A model generated the notes under the pieces. That model saw only the letters and a list, made by a program, of their open reading frames with translations, was not told the origin of the DNA and did not search any database. A stretch of 64,000 nucleotides of DNA from Chondrilla cf. caribensis (Eukaryota; Porifera; Demospongiae; Chondrillida; Chondrillidae), in NCBI GenBank assembly GCA_964020155.1, contig OZ026564.1:4070223-4134222 (forward strand), in the 5' to 3' direction. A program made the translations under genes and the position numbers. This document shows, in pieces, positions 1-10,225 of the stretch (positions are counted from its first letter, which is position 1; each line of letters starts with the position of its first letter).

Positions 1-21
1 AACTATTGGTAAACTACTGCA

Positions 22-165
22 TTATAGTGTAGTACAGATCCTCGACTTTCCTATCCCAAATTTAGTTGAAAGAGATGTAACAGTGGCTCCTTTCTTCAGT
101 AGTCTACAAATATCAAGCTTTTCATCCAAGGTTAACACAATTCGCTTTCTCTTAACTGTTGGCAT
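22..165 (-). pseudogene. pogo/Tigger-type transposase N-terminal fragment, copy 1
   Basis: The minus strand reads 47 codons from ATG at 165 to TAA at 22. The peptide begins MPTVKRKRIVLTLDEKLDIC and continues through KKGATVTSLSTKFGIGKSRI. This is the basic start and helix-turn-helix of the CENP-B/pogo DNA-binding domain, in which the GIGKSRI-type segment is the recognition helix region. The full transposase family is several hundred residues with a DDE domain; here only the first helix-turn-helix survives, so it is a remnant. Just 5' of it on the minus strand lies a TTATCCGAAT motif that looks like the element terminus. Three more copies occur at 23.1, 32.9 and 33.9 kb. Confidence 0.8.
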
Positions 166-288
166 TTTGCTGACTCAGCAAATCATGTAACAATCAGGTT
201 ATTCGGATAACTGACGTTCCAGCCAATTTATGTTCGGATATTCAACTAGTGTGTCTGGTTTGTTTGCAATCAGCTGAATACACTCTCA

Positions 289-477
289 TTGGTGTTATTG
301 CTCAAGAGACTGTTATTGGTGGAGGTTTTCATGGATATACTCACACACAACCCACTCCACCTGTGTGTACACATGTATGTTTATAATGGCTACAGTGAAG
401 GATTAGCTTTGTGTGTTCTTTGGATCAATTTGACTCATGTTTATATTGCAGTAATGAACATTTGTGTTGGTTGTTGA
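289..477 (+). other. Block-B ORF of unknown meaning (62 codons), copy 1
   Basis: An open frame of 62 codons follows the pogo remnant. Related copies occur at 23342-23530, 33104-33283 and 34023-34208, nearly identical at nucleotide level. The third differs at its 3' end after a small insertion. The text TTTATATTGCAG inside it could be a splice acceptor. Conservation is explained by recent duplication alone, so I treat it as a repeat segment and not as a gene. Confidence 0.3.
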
Positions 478-626
478 TTGAATCTCCACATAAGATAATA
501 GTAAATAAAAGTTACATTGCACAATTATCCTTTACAATAGTGGCAACATACGTACAACTGATGATATGTGGTGTATATGAAAATAGACAGTGCATAGTTG
601 TTGCTTGAGCATAGGCGCTCTTCCTT

Positions 627-833
627 TCAACCTCCTCTGCCAGTCACTAGTTGTGCATTTTGTTCCTTTATAGTAGCCAGCCATGGGGTGTGTGGTGATA
701 CACCAACTACCAGTTGACTGTTATCACCAAACAAGTGGTTAGGTGGTAACTGGAGGTTCTGTCCAACCACCATTTGTTGGTTTGTTGGAGTGAGAAGGGT
801 TTCTTCCTGAGTGGCTGTGTTACTGAGGTCCAT
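627..833 (-). CDS. Single-module VTGR protein ORF (68 aa), copy 1
   Basis: The minus strand encodes 68 residues starting MDLSNTATQEETLL and ending QLVTGRGG. Residues 24-66 are one copy of the 43-residue module shared with exons S and R: positions 6 and 8 are L and P, positions 18-20 LVV, position 34 E, position 37 A and positions 40-43 VTGR. A splice acceptor (TTTGCAG) lies 8 bases 5' of the ATG, so this may be one exon of a longer transcript. Compared with the 157-residue form, the linker and second module are missing, as if unequal recombination had joined the two modules. The 68-codon length is identical in the copies at 23.7 and 34.4 kb. Function unknown. Confidence 0.55.
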   Translation of the reverse strand: MDLSNTATQEETLLTPTNQQMVVGQNLQLPPNHLFGDNSQLVVGVSPHTPWLATIKEQNAQLVTGRGG

Positions 834-904
834 CCTAGTATCTGCAAAGAATAGATATCGAGTGGAATAGAACCTCACTTTATCAGTAATAGGACCACCA
901 CAAT

Positions 905-1022
905 GGAACCACCTCAGTAACAGGACCACGTCAGTAACAGGACCACCTCAGTAACAGGACCACCTCAGTAATAGGACCACCTCAGTAACAGGACCACGTC
1001 AGTAACAAGACCACCTCAGTTT
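905..1022. repeat. 17-bp minisatellite (GGACCACCTCAGTAATA), 7 units
   Basis: Direct repeats of a 17-bp unit with variants TAACA, GTAATA and CGTCAG. It sits 5' (minus-strand sense) of the VTGR exon acceptor, the same position it has at most other VTGR exons in the window. Confidence 0.9.
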
Positions 1023-1838
1023 CAGGGATCTTTGCACTGTGTGCTTGCTGTATAAATAGTCCATCTCACACTAGCCATGGTTTTAGTACCTGTTAGGCCT
1101 ACAGGAAAAAACACTGTAATTGATGTGTACTGGCTGCCCATTTCAGTGATCCCAAAAACAGATTGGTGAACCCTAGAACTGAAGCCATGAGAAGCCATGT
1201 TGTGAGCCATGAGTGTGCCTCAATGCCATATGTATTAAGAGAGGGCATCTGTATGAGGCCATTAATTCACTCTAGTGTTCAAAATTACCCTTATGTCCTC
1301 TTCACTCTTTAAGTACGGTTATATACAATGTACATGTACACATCTTGCCAAGTATAACTTGAAGCGAATTTGAAACTTTACGATATTCCACAAAGTAGTG
1401 CAGTTCATCATACCCTTGGGCCTTCTTGTTGCAATGATGGCTATAGAGCATAAATGTGGTTGCAACAGTGATATTTATGCTCTAGTGTGTCATAGCACAC
1501 TGAGAGACATGGCCTTCACTTCAGTCAATTTGTTGTTTTTTGTGTCAATTCATCTTACATACGTATGTTCCTATTGCAAAACCAAGCGTTTTCTGTTAGC
1601 TGTTGATTCAAATGTCCACATGTTGGAAATATATTATTACAAAAACTAACAGCGAATACAAAACTTCACCTCATGACTATCTGTTGTAATAGTGATTAGC
1701 TGATTCTACTGATGATGCATGCCAATGTACATATGTACAGTAGGTGGTAGTGAGTGCATGGGAGTGGATATGAGCAAGGGAAGGAATTTGCTAGGATGGT
1801 CAAACATTTATACGAGTTTCTCAATTGATACTGGTAAA
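1023..1838. other. Non-genic duplicated segment
   Basis: It begins with a box (TTTGCACTGTGTGCTTGC and following) also present near 5.7, 11.9, 42.0, 48.9 and 56.5 kb. It then matches 28.7-29.4 kb, including the CCATATGTATTAAGAGAGGG stretch. ORFs of 62-83 codons here are not supported by anything except length. Confidence 0.5.
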
Positions 1839-2165
1839 TCAAGGAGCTCTCCCTCTCTGCCTCCCGGTCACCAGTTCAGCTTTCTCTTCCTCCCCTGTGA
1901 CCAGCAGTGTGGCAAGTGGTGATTGGACGACTGCAAGTTCACTGCTATCACCAAATGCTCCTTCCGGTTTTAACTGTTTGGTTTTTGAGAGAACCATTTG
2001 TTGTTTTCCTTCTGAGCCAGACGTTTCTTCCCAACTGCCAGTAGTAGTGGGGACCACAGTTGTCTGTCTTGTCTCTTCTCCTGAATTGGTTGGAGAGTAG
2101 GCTGTTGGGGATCCTCTACCAGTCACTAGTTGTGTATTTTGTTCCTTTATAGCAGCCAGCCATGT
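1839..2165 (-). pseudogene. Double-module VTGR exon with its first module truncated
   Basis: From 2165 downward the minus strand reads WLAAIKEQNTQLVTGRG, the Thr/Ser/Pro linker, and a complete second module ending AELVTGR followed by QRGRAP and a stop. Upstream of WLAA the homology stops abruptly, and the open frame runs on into unrelated sequence up to 2294. The first 40 or so residues of the normal 157-residue ORF are therefore replaced. The GT donor context seen after the stop in other copies is also altered here. A rearranged copy. Confidence 0.65.
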
Positions 2166-2340
2166 TAGACAAGTTTCGTCCTGGTTGCCTCCCCCTTGCA
2201 AAAAAGTTATGTACAACTCTGCTCTTGTTCTCCAAATACAGTAAATAGCACATACGTACGTATTTCCAACAGATGACTGAATGGCTTCTCCCAACTATTG
2301 TCTCACACATTCCACTAGTCACAGCTGTAGTGTAGGGGGA

Positions 2341-2440
2341 GTGAGGAGGGGAGTGGTTTGATCCAGTAAAGGGGTGTGGTTTGATCCAGTGAAGGGGTGT
2401 GGTCTGATCCAGTGAAGGGGTGTGGTTTGATCCAATAAGA
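2341..2440. repeat. 23-bp tandem repeat, about 4 units
   Basis: The unit is GTGTGGTTTGATCCAGTGAAGGG with small changes (GTAAAGG, GGTCTGATCC). This unit was not seen elsewhere in the window. Confidence 0.85.
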
Positions 2441-3094
2441 TTATGAAATGTACAGTGTGAGGTGTAAAGTGGGATGTGGGTGTGTACGCTCTCATCTAGT
2501 ACACCAACCAGCCAATGAAAGCAGTGGTGAATAGCTTATCACCTCAACAATTCCAAGTATGTCATTCTCAGTGAAATATGGGCTGTTGTATGCATCCCCC
2601 CTATGTGGTCGGGTGGCACATTCCATCCTTGTACTCAGATGCGAACATTTGGGGTTAACAGACAGGGGTGGACCACCATGTGAGTGTTCATACTTTTTTT
2701 AAATGATATTCATGGCCTAAAGTGGGGAGAATTTGCCCACTGTTTACACAAAGTTATCATTGCCGCACGCGTGGGGTCGATGTTGAGTCAGTAGACAAGT
2801 GGAGAGAACTTGATAGGAATCTCCTTCCAGACTATTTGTAGGTACTGGGAATTTTGAACTCTCCACAGTCTTACTGAGGGGTACCATAAGGGTTACCAGG
2901 AGCCTGTACCACCATGTTGTAACTTATGAAATTAGAATCTCCCTTTTCTAACTCCTGTTTACGGGCCTCATATGTGAGTGTGTGTACTCTCTCACTGTGA
3001 TACTGAGATTGATCTGACCAACATCCGTTCCTATTTTATTTGTACCTAATACATGTTGTATGTTATCCCCTCTTTATTATTGTTCTCTGTGTAG
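2441..3094. other. Intron-like sequence before exon P, unit 1
   Basis: Positions 2441-2790 have no counterpart in the other units. From about 2790 the sequence matches the H-P intron of other units (for example 8360-8679), including CTATTTGTAG followed by GGTACTGGGAATTTTGAACT. Exon H and the GT microsatellite are missing from this unit. Confidence 0.55.
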
Positions 3095-3365
3095 AACTGG
3101 GAGGACACATGGAGAGAGTGTTATATGGGTGCAACAGGAGGATGGTGTTATCCTTAACAATGGACAACCTACAGACCAGATAGTAACTCCTACACAAGAG
3201 ACTCCGATTACACCAAAAACCAGCACCCAAGAGTCGCTGTCGGATTCTGAGGATTTACACGGCAAACTTGTCCCCGGAGTATCCCGAACTCCCTTCATGC
3301 ACGAATTCACCAACAAACCAACTTTGATAGGACAATTATTCAAAGAAGCCGATTCCTCAGATTAG
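3095..3365 (+). CDS. Terminal exon P of the H/P gene, unit 1
   Basis: A strong acceptor (TTGTTCTCTGTGTAG) precedes an 89-codon open frame starting TGRTHGESVIWVQQEDG and ending LIGQLFKEADSSD with a TAG stop. The middle is rich in Thr, Pro, Ser and acidic residues (TPTQETPITPKTSTQES), as in a disordered or cytoplasmic tail. No family is recognised. Five copies exist, and four keep this frame open. The frame needs a phase-2 upstream exon and I could not identify one with confidence. An antisense frame of 88 codons is also open, but the acceptor, stop and conserved 3' flank favour the plus strand. Confidence 0.6.
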
Positions 3366-4590
3366 AATAGTGTGTATGTGATGTGATGTAGTACAACCAA
3401 CATACATATCTGTGTATAGTATGTGTGATCTTTTTTTACTTTTGCTCACACACACATACTGAGCATGTTATATATTTAGCAACAATCACACATGTGTTGT
3501 ATATGGGATGTGGTCCATGAAACATAAGTAAATCTTAATTCCTTGATGTTTTGTATTGTTAATGTTTGTGTTGTTCACTTCATATTGTTTGTATGTTTGT
3601 TTACTGATGAGCTGTTGTTTTATTGTTCACCTATTGTATCATATGTAATTCATTAATGTACGTATATTATTTATTAATGATTTGAAATCACAGAACATGT
3701 GCATACATGTGGTGTGAATCCTCATTAATCCACCACCGCTTTATCCGTCAAACCATTTAGTCGACCACAAATACCGTTACAATGTACATACAGGTACTGA
3801 TGAATATCCAGTTTATCCACTACATTTCTCAACACAAACAGTGGTGAATTGATGAGAACTCACTTTAGAGTGATGTAGCTTTTAGTCTGCCTAACCATGA
3901 TTCCCCAAACCATATATATATACAACCAGTTTTAATATCCAGTTAATTTGCCACATTTCATGACAACAAATTACATGTGGTGGATGAATGAGAATTCTCA
4001 GTGTGGACATATAATCTTATTATAGCTATCATGGAGTTTATTGTTACTGAATTACGTATGTACAAATATCATTGGAAATTACTACATCGTTAACAATCAA
4101 TATATTTCTATGACATTGTACATGTTAGCATACTGTATACAGTAATAGTATTATATTCATACGTATATATTATATGCAACAGGGATTTATTTTTCTGATG
4201 ATTACTTATGAAAAGAATTTACGAAATGAATGAAAACCATTGCATATATTATAATAGATCTTCATCACTTATGCACATGCATTATGTACATACATACTAT
4301 GTCCATAGCTGAAGGTATCACACATACTATGCATATGTACATAGCTGAAGGTACAATCCATGTATTCGTTGTTTGATCCTGTTAATTTCACAAGCTACTT
4401 TGAAAAACTAGCTGCTTCAGATGCATGCACTCAACTACACACACCCATTGTGTTTATATCGCCAAGTCCGTTCCAAGTTCAGATTAGTCTGACGTAGCCG
4501 ACCCTTTGATCCGCCATTTTTGTTCGCGGGCGGAAAGAGAGCCAGTGTCCACCACAGACCAATTTCGCGTTTCTTGTTGACCAGGCGGTG
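3366..4590. other. AT-rich 3' flank of exon P, leading to exon F
   Basis: This holds the probable 3' untranslated region and about 1 kb of AT-rich DNA, repeated after the other P copies. The two exons of the 32-residue minus-strand gene that lie here in units at 9.6, 46.3 and 53.2 kb are absent. Only its intron flank (TTTCACAAGCTACTTTGAAAAACT) remains near 4390. A single TAGTCTG-type transposon end lies at about 4484. Confidence 0.5.
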
Positions 4591-4659
4591 ATGAGTTTGA
4601 CTGCGATATCCTTTGAAGTCCAAAGACTCTGGTCGGTGTGGCCCCTCAATAATGTCCAG
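4591..4659 (+). CDS. First coding exon F, copy 1 (MSLTAISFEVQRLW...)
   Basis: ATG in the context GGCGGTGATGAG opens 23 codons, MSLTAISFEVQRLW then SVWPLNNVQ, ending exactly at CAG followed by GTAACC, a consensus donor. The upstream 100 bp is CpG-rich and contains CCGCCATTTT, similar to promoter-proximal YY1-like sites. Five copies in the window have an identical peptide. A possible second exon after TGTATGTGTAG would add only RLFATSHSPGS and a stop. No family recognised. The minus strand is also open here, so strand choice rests on the donor and start context. Confidence 0.5.
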
Positions 4660-5122
4660 GTAACCGTTTTACGTCTCTCACAACCCCGTATGTTCGTATG
4701 TGTGTGCATGTGGAGGTAACCCCCCATACCTGCTGTATGTGTAGAGATTGTTCGCTACTTCCCACTCACCGGGTTCATGAAGTATTGAGTGCTGTATTGT
4801 TAGTAATGGTATGGCCATATCTAACTGTGATTGTCATATAATTATGGTAAGTTATTGAAGCTAAGGAATTCGGAATTTTGTGTTCAGTGTAGTAAGAAAG
4901 ATTATGAACGTTTTGTGTTGGTTGTTGAATAGAATATCTCCACAAAATAGTAGTAAATACGAAGGTACATCACATGTTTACCTCTTGCAATAGTGGTTAA
5001 CTGATGATATTGACAATGTGTGTGAAGTTGTGGGTGTGGTGATTTTGTAAAAGTACACAATACATACTATAGTTGTTGGTTGAGCATATGGAGGTAGTCA
5101 ATTTCCACATGGTATTTGTACC

Positions 5123-5596
5123 TCAAGGAGCTCTCCCTCTCTGCCTCCCGGTCACCAGTTCATCTTTCTCCTCCTCCACTGTGACCAGCAGTGTGGCAAG
5201 TGGTGATTGGACGACTACAAGTTCACTGCTATCACCAAATGCTCCTTCCGGTTTGAACTGTTTGGTTTTTGAGAGAACCATTTGTTGTTTTCCTTTTGAG
5301 CCAGACGTTTCTTCCCAACTGCCAGTAGTAGTGGGGACCACAGTTGTCTGTCTTGTCTCTTCTCCTGAATTGGTTGGAGAATAGGCTGTTGGGGATCCTC
5401 TGCCAGTCACTAGTTGTGCATTTTGTTCCTTTATAGTAGCCAGCCATGGGGTGTGTGGTGATACACCAACTACCAGTTGACTGTTATCACCAAACAAGTG
5501 TTTAGGTGGTAACTGGAGGTTCTGTCCAACCACCATTTGTTGGTTTGTTGGAGTGAGAAGGGTTTCTTCCTGAGTGGCTGTGTTACTGAGGTCCAT
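5123..5596 (-). CDS. Double-module VTGR protein, exon S (157 aa), copy 1
   Basis: The minus-strand frame runs from MDLSNTATQEETLL to QRGRAP and TGA. Residues 24-66 and 109-151 are two copies of the 43-residue module, GQNLQLPP...QLVTGR and SKTKQLKP...ELVTGR, separated by a 42-residue linker rich in Thr, Ser and Pro (SPTNSGEETRQTTVV). An acceptor (TTCTTTGCAG) precedes it in phase 1, and GAG followed by GTACAA just past the stop could be a donor. There is no signal peptide or membrane segment. The frame is intact in four of five full-length copies, and I regard the minus strand as coding. Function unknown. Confidence 0.65.
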   Translation of the reverse strand: MDLSNTATQEETLLTPTNQQMVVGQNLQLPPKHLFGDNSQLVVGVSPHTPWLATIKEQNAQLVTGRGSPTAYSPTNSGEETRQTTVVPTTTGSWEETSGSKGKQQMVLSKTKQFKPEGAFGDSSELVVVQSPLATLLVTVEEEKDELVTGRQRGRAP

Positions 5597-6242
5597 CCTA
5601 GTATCTGCAAAGAATAGATTTCAAGTAGAATAGAAATTCACTTTCTCTGTAGTAGGACCACCTCAGCAATAGGACCACTATTTTCCAGTTTCAGGGATCT
5701 TTGCACTGTGTGCTTGCTCTATAAACAGTCCATCTCACACTAGCCATGGTTTTAGTACCTGGTAGGCCTACAGGAGAAATCACTGTACTGGTGAGTAATT
5801 CAAACTAGCAGTGTACACCTGTGTTAAGGTCAGTTGGCCCCTGTATAGCATAAGATTAGTTGGACGTTGTATAGTAACGTAATACCACAGGGAGCAGCTT
5901 ACCTTATCTTGATCGTGTTTTCAAATAGCGCATGTTTCTTCTAAATGGAACAACTTACGTAGCTGACGTTGGCCGCATGTGAAATGTCTGGAAGTGCTGT
6001 CTATGATGCAATTTTGACTTATTATGGTTGCTTCCATTTATGTCGCAGGCATGTTAACTATGTGCGTGTCTGCTTGCAGGCATGTTAGCTATGCATGTGT
6101 CTGCTTGTCCCGCCGCATGCGAATTTAGGTCATTGTCGTTCGTTCACGAGGTAATGGGCTTTAAATAAGAAGCCACCATGTGTTTAGTATTTTCGAAGTC
6201 ACCAGCTGGGCACTTTACCCATAGATGCTTTACCCCTTCACA
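5597..6242. other. Upstream region of VTGR copy, with possible minus-strand 5' exon
   Basis: A few 17-bp units and the TTTGCACTGTGTGC box lie at 5640-5790. On the minus strand a consensus donor (AAGATAAG followed by GTAAGCTG) ends a possible upstream exon at 5903. Positions 5930-6230 were not matched to anything else in the window. The stretch is too short on evidence to call a gene. Confidence 0.35.
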
Positions 6243-6366
6243 GTAGCCAGCCATGGGGTGTGTGGTGATACACCAACTACCAGTTGACTGTTATCACCAA
6301 ACAAGTGGTTAGGTGGTAACTGGAGGTTCTGTCCAACCACCATTTGTTGGTTTGTTGGAGTGAGAA
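6243..6366 (-). pseudogene. Truncated single VTGR module
   Basis: The minus strand covers the end of the N-terminal leader and the first part of the module, through SPHTPWLA. Homology is lost before the VTGR motif on one side and before the MDLSN start on the other. A relic. Confidence 0.6.
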
Positions 6367-6404
6367 GAGAATATTATTACCAATTTGCAGTGAAATATTC
6401 ACCA

Positions 6405-6530
6405 TCCAACCACCTCAGTAATAGGACCACCTCAGTAATAGGACCACCTCGGTAATAGGACCACCACGGTTATAGGACCACCTCAGTAATAGGACCACCT
6501 CAGTAATAGGACCACCTCAGTTATAGGATC
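6405..6530. repeat. 17-bp minisatellite, about 7 units
   Basis: Same GGACCACCTCAGTAATA unit as elsewhere, again next to a VTGR module. Confidence 0.88.
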
Positions 6531-6884
6531 AATTTGATTCGTGTCTATATTGCAGTAATGAACGTTTGTGTGATTGAGTCTTCACACAAAATAGTAGTAA
6601 ATACAGAACTGTATCTCATGATTAACTCTTGCAATAGTGGTTAACTGATGATATTGACAATGTGTGTGTGAAGTTGTGGGTGTGGTGATTTTGTAAAAGT
6701 ACACAATACATACTATAGTTGTTGGTTGAGTATATTGAGGTAGTCAATTTCCACATGGTATTTGTACCTCAAGGAGCTTTGCTTCACTTAGCATGCAGGG
6801 GTAATTATGTCGGCAAGGCTTTGGCGATGTGGAAGGGGTTAACACTACACATGATAGCATGTAGTGCATATGAATAGCGCAGCT
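6531..6884. other. Chimeric junction of block-B tail and S upstream flank
   Basis: The first 60 bases match the 3' part of the block-B ORF (for example 34155-34215). The next 180 match the 4950-5110 flank, breaking off just after GTACCTCAAGGAGCT where exon S should begin. This marks a duplication breakpoint. Confidence 0.45.
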
Positions 6885-7240
6885 TACCTGAAGCAAATTC
6901 TTTACGCTGGCGGGGATACCTGAAGCCGGCAGGCAAATTCTTTATGCTGGCGGGGATACCTGAAACCGGCAGGCAAATTCTTTACGCTGGCGGGGATACC
7001 TGAAGCTGGCAGGCAAATTCTTTACGCTGGCGGGGATACCTGAAGCTGGCAGGCAAATTCTTTACGCTGGCGGGGATATATCGACATGCATGCGTTGCTA
7101 AGTATCAGGTGGGCGGGGGCGCACATCGACATGCATGGCTTGCTTACCTGAAACTTGCAATCGAATTCTTTAGGCTGGCGGGGATACCTGAAGCCGGCAG
7201 GTGGATTCTTTAGGCTGGCGGGGATACCTGAAACTGCACA
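6885..7240. repeat. 40-bp tandem repeat, about 5 units plus 2 degenerate
   Basis: The unit contains CAAATTCTTTACGCTGGCGG and GGATACCTGAAGCCGGCAGG. Units are tight from 6885 to 7080. Degenerate units at 7140-7240 are interrupted by a 60-bp spacer. It lies immediately before exon H of this unit only. Confidence 0.85.
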
Positions 7241-7314
7241 TTGCCTTCTCATTGTAATGATATTCATGATCACATAGTCATTGGACATTACTTCAACTCA
7301 AATTCAAGTCACAG

Positions 7315-7548
7315 CACTACATTTTGACACACACACAAGCATAGAGATAGAGAACAACTCCACACCAGAAGCTTGGGCTTGTAGAGTGCCAAATTACACA
7401 ATGTGTTTAGACAGTACTCCCCTCCCTCAGGTGATGAGGTCTATATTCAGAACGTCCACTGAACTGAGTCCACTGGAGAGTGTGGAGGGAGTCCATGTCA
7501 TACCTGGTCATGTGTTCATAGTACGACACCAGCCACAAGTTGGAGAAT
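7315..7548 (+). pseudogene. Exon H of the H/P gene, unit 1 (2-bp frameshift)
   Basis: In the other copies the exon starts after CACAG and reads [13 protein letters not shown] in phase 0. Here an extra AC in the ACACAC run shifts the frame, so that reading from the same acceptor reaches TAG within 10 codons. The downstream part (TSIEIENNSTPEAW to [12 protein letters not shown]) is otherwise open. It contains two N-glycosylation sequons (NNST, NYT) and a few cysteines. The family is not recognised. Confidence 0.45.
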
Positions 7549-7550
7549 GT

Positions 7551-7603
<53 letters not shown>

Positions 7604-7623
7604 CGTGCGTGCGTGTGTGTGTG

Positions 7624-7683
<60 letters not shown>

Positions 7684-7796
7684 TGTGTGTGCACGTGTGT
7701 GTGTGTGTGTGTGCGTGAGCACACATGCATGTATGTGTGTGTGTTTGAGTGTGTATGAATGTGTGTGTACATATGTATATGTGTGTGTGTGTGTGT
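7549..7796. repeat. (GT)n microsatellite with GC, CATG and GAG interruptions
   Basis: About 250 bp of alternating GT/TG, beginning at the 3' edge of exon H, so the first GT of the array would be the donor. Long alternating purine-pyrimidine DNA can adopt Z-form. ORFs reading poly-(Cys-Val) or poly-(Thr-His) here are artefacts. Confidence 0.95.
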
Positions 7797-7934
7797 ATCA
7801 TTGTACATACGTACATGCATACATGTCCAATGTACATTGAGTTTATGTGTGTGTGCTCTGTGTGTTGTGTGTTGTGTACTCACACACACAACTGTATCTA
7901 CATGTGTATACGTACTTGTTTTGACATAAGTGCA

Positions 7935-7992
7935 TAAATACATACATACATACATACATACATACATACATACATACGTACATACTCACATA
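7935..7992. repeat. (CATA)n microsatellite
   Basis: About 14 units of ACAT/CATA, repeated in the H-P intron of the other units (26385-26430, 44478-44510). Confidence 0.9.
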
Positions 7993-8679
7993 CATATGTA
8001 CCCCAGTTTGTAACTCACCATCACCCAACATGTAGAGTTGAGAATACTTAAGAATGAGTTTAAACGACCTGTAACGATTTTAGCACTTCATACACATCAA
8101 AACAACACCTTAGTGTAGTGTGCTGAGTAAATCGGGAAGGTTCAAAGGTTATGTACACATGTATGTTAACATTGTCCCAAATGACAGCTATATGAGTTAC
8201 ACTGATGGTGTATGCATTCTGTGAATGTGTGTACTTATGTACATGTGTACTATGTACATACAGGTGAATGTGTGTAGTACATAATGTATGTGAATATTGC
8301 CTATAATATTACCTATGTGTGTAAATGTATGTATGTTCTTGTGTACATCTTGTGAATATGTAGCCAGTAGACAAGTGGGGAGGGGTAAATCAACTTTATA
8401 GGAATCTCCTTCCAGACTATTTGTAGGTACTGGTAATTTTGAACTCTCCACAGTCTTACTGAGGGGTACCGTAAGGGTTACCAGGAGCCTGTACCACCAT
8501 GTTGTAACTTGTGAAATTACAATCTCCCTTTTCCAACTCCTGTTTACGGTCCTCATATGTGAGTGTGTGTACTCTCTCACTGTGATACTGAGATTGATCT
8601 GACCAACATCCGTTCCTGTTTTATTTGTACCTAATACATGCTGTATGTTACCCCCTCTTTATTATTGTTCTCTGTGTAG
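7993..8679. other. H-P intron, unit 2
   Basis: Conserved in all H-containing units. It contains CTATTTGTAG followed by GTACTGGTAATTTTGAACTC, which could be a small intervening exon ending at GAGGG before GTACC, but the phase does not join cleanly to exon P. A longer frame downstream is closed by TAA in the other copies examined, so I do not call it coding. Confidence 0.45.
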
Positions 8680-8950
8680 AACTGGGAGGACACATGGAGA
8701 GAGTGTTATATGGGTGCAACAGGAGGATGGTGTTATCCTTAACAATGGACAACCTACAGACCAGATAGTAACTCCTACACAAGAGACTCCGATTACACCG
8801 AAAACCAGCACCCAAGAGTCACTGTCGGATTCTGAGGATTTACACGGCAAACTGGTCCCCGGAATATCCCAAACTCCCTTCACCCACGAATTCACCAACA
8901 AACCAACTTTGATAGGACAATTGTTCAAAGAAGCCGATTCCTCAGATTAG
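8680..8950 (+). CDS. Terminal exon P, unit 2
   Basis: Same acceptor and 89-codon frame as the copy at 3.1 kb, with a few substitutions (PGISQTPFTHEF in place of PGVSRTPFMHEF). Frame intact, with the TAG stop at the same place. Exon H of this unit carries a frameshift, so the unit may be non-functional even though P is open. Confidence 0.6.
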
Positions 8951-9618
8951 AATAGTGTGTATGTGATGTGATGTAGTACAACCAACATACATATCTGTGT
9001 ATAGTATGTGTGATCTTTTTTACTTTTGCTCACACACACATACTGAGCATGTTATATATTTAGCAACAATCACACATGTGTTGTATATGGGATGTGGTCC
9101 ATGAAACATAAGTAAATCTTCCTTGATGTTTTGTATTGTTAATGTTTTGTGTTGTTTACTTCTTATTGTTTGTATGTTTGTTTACTGATGAGCTGTTGTT
9201 TTATTGTTTGCCTATTGTATTGCTGCTATTATGAAATTTATTAATGTACGCATAATATTTATCATATATATATCATTGGAAATTAATACATCGTTAACAA
9301 TCAATATATTTCTATGACATTGTACATATTAGCATACTGTATACAGTAATAGTATTACAGTATATTCATACATATATATTATATGCAACAGTGATTTATT
9401 TTTCCGATGATTACTTATGAAATGAATTTACGAAATGAATGAAACATCACATAAAAAGATTACATTAACCATATTTGCATAATATAATAGATCTTCATCA
9501 CTTATGTACATGCATTATAATTATGTACATACATACGTACTATGTACATAGCTGAAGGTATAATACAATATGTTTATTAGCAGCAAAATTCAGCAGATTG
9601 TAGTGTCAAAGTGCATTC
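8951..9618. other. AT-rich 3' flank of exon P, unit 2
   Basis: Probable 3' untranslated sequence and an AT-rich spacer, shorter than in other units because a 350-bp segment present at 3.68-4.04 kb is missing. No gene seen. Confidence 0.5.
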
Positions 9619-9897
9619 TCATGTGGTGGGCATCCTCTGGTACACTTTGATGTCATACTCAACTCCATTCTCAGATATGAGGCCTCTGGGGACATCAGGG
9701 TCTCTGGGAAAAGACATGCTACATTGTGTTAAGTGTATTTATTGCTTGAACCTGTTGATTTCACAAGCTACTTTGAAAAACTGCTTCAGATGCATGCACA
9801 CAACCATTTCTATAAGAAATTATGTCTCAAGATGAATATGACACTGAATAAGTACAGGAAGCTCTTACTAGCAATGCTCACCTTTCCTTTCGTCCAT
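9619..9897 (-). CDS. Small two-exon gene (32 aa), copy 1
   Basis: Exon 1 (9897-9882) encodes MDERK plus one base and ends at a consensus donor, AAAG followed by GTGAGC. Exon 2 (9701-9619) follows TTTTCCCAGAG and encodes DPDVPRGLISENG then VEYDIKVYQRMPTT and TGA. Phases match (1/1) and the intron is 180 bp. Between copies there are synonymous changes (TAT/TAC in EYD, CCT/CCC in DPD) next to a few replacements, which supports real coding. The peptide may be only part of a longer product. It lies head-to-head with plus-strand exon F, about 260 bp apart. No family recognised. Confidence 0.55.
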
Positions 9898-10156
9898 ACT
9901 AGCTGAGTTCTTTAATCGACACAGGAGTTTCCCGAAGCTAAGTTTCCCCGTTTTTCCCCGTACTGGGAAGCCTTAGTAGTAACCCATTGGGCTAGTGGCC
10001 TCTCCAGTATGAGACCATTTATATCGCCAAGTTCCGTTCCAAGTTCAGATTAGTCTGATGTAGCCGACTCTTGATCCGCCATTTTTTGTTCGTGGGCAGA
10101 AAGATAGAGACGGTGTGGACCACAGAACAATTTCGTTTCATGCTGACCAGGCGGTG
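9898..10156. promoter_or_regulatory. Candidate bidirectional promoter between the small gene and exon F
   Basis: The interval separates divergent first exons and is richer in CpG than its surroundings. It contains the CCGCCATTTT motif and one end of a TIR transposon (AGTCTGATGTAGCCGACTC at about 10052). The arrangement recurs at 46.7-46.9 and 54.3-54.5 kb. The promoter role is inferred from layout only. Confidence 0.35.
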
Positions 10157-10225
10157 ATGAGCTTGACTGCGATATCCTTTGAAGTCCAAAGACTCTGGTC
10201 GGTGTGGCCCCTCAATAATGTCCAG
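10157..10225 (+). CDS. First coding exon F, copy 2
   Basis: The 23-residue peptide is the same as at 4.6 kb, with one synonymous change (AGT to AGC in codon 2) and a CAG/GTAACC donor. The partner acceptor and downstream exons are not identified. It diverges from the small minus-strand gene. Confidence 0.5.

Noticed and set aside
3077..3343. 88-codon antisense ORF opposite exon P in four copies
   Set aside because: Open because P is under-dispersed in codon use; the acceptor, stop position and flank conservation favour the plus strand.
5073..5384. Plus-strand 103-codon ORF opposite exon S
   Set aside because: It covers only part of the exon, does not show the 43-residue internal repeat structure, and has no splice fit with exon R, unlike the minus strand.
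8197..8580. Minus-strand ORF of 127 codons in the H-P intron
   Set aside because: Its start and end fall in microsatellite-like DNA and its frame is not kept in the other units.
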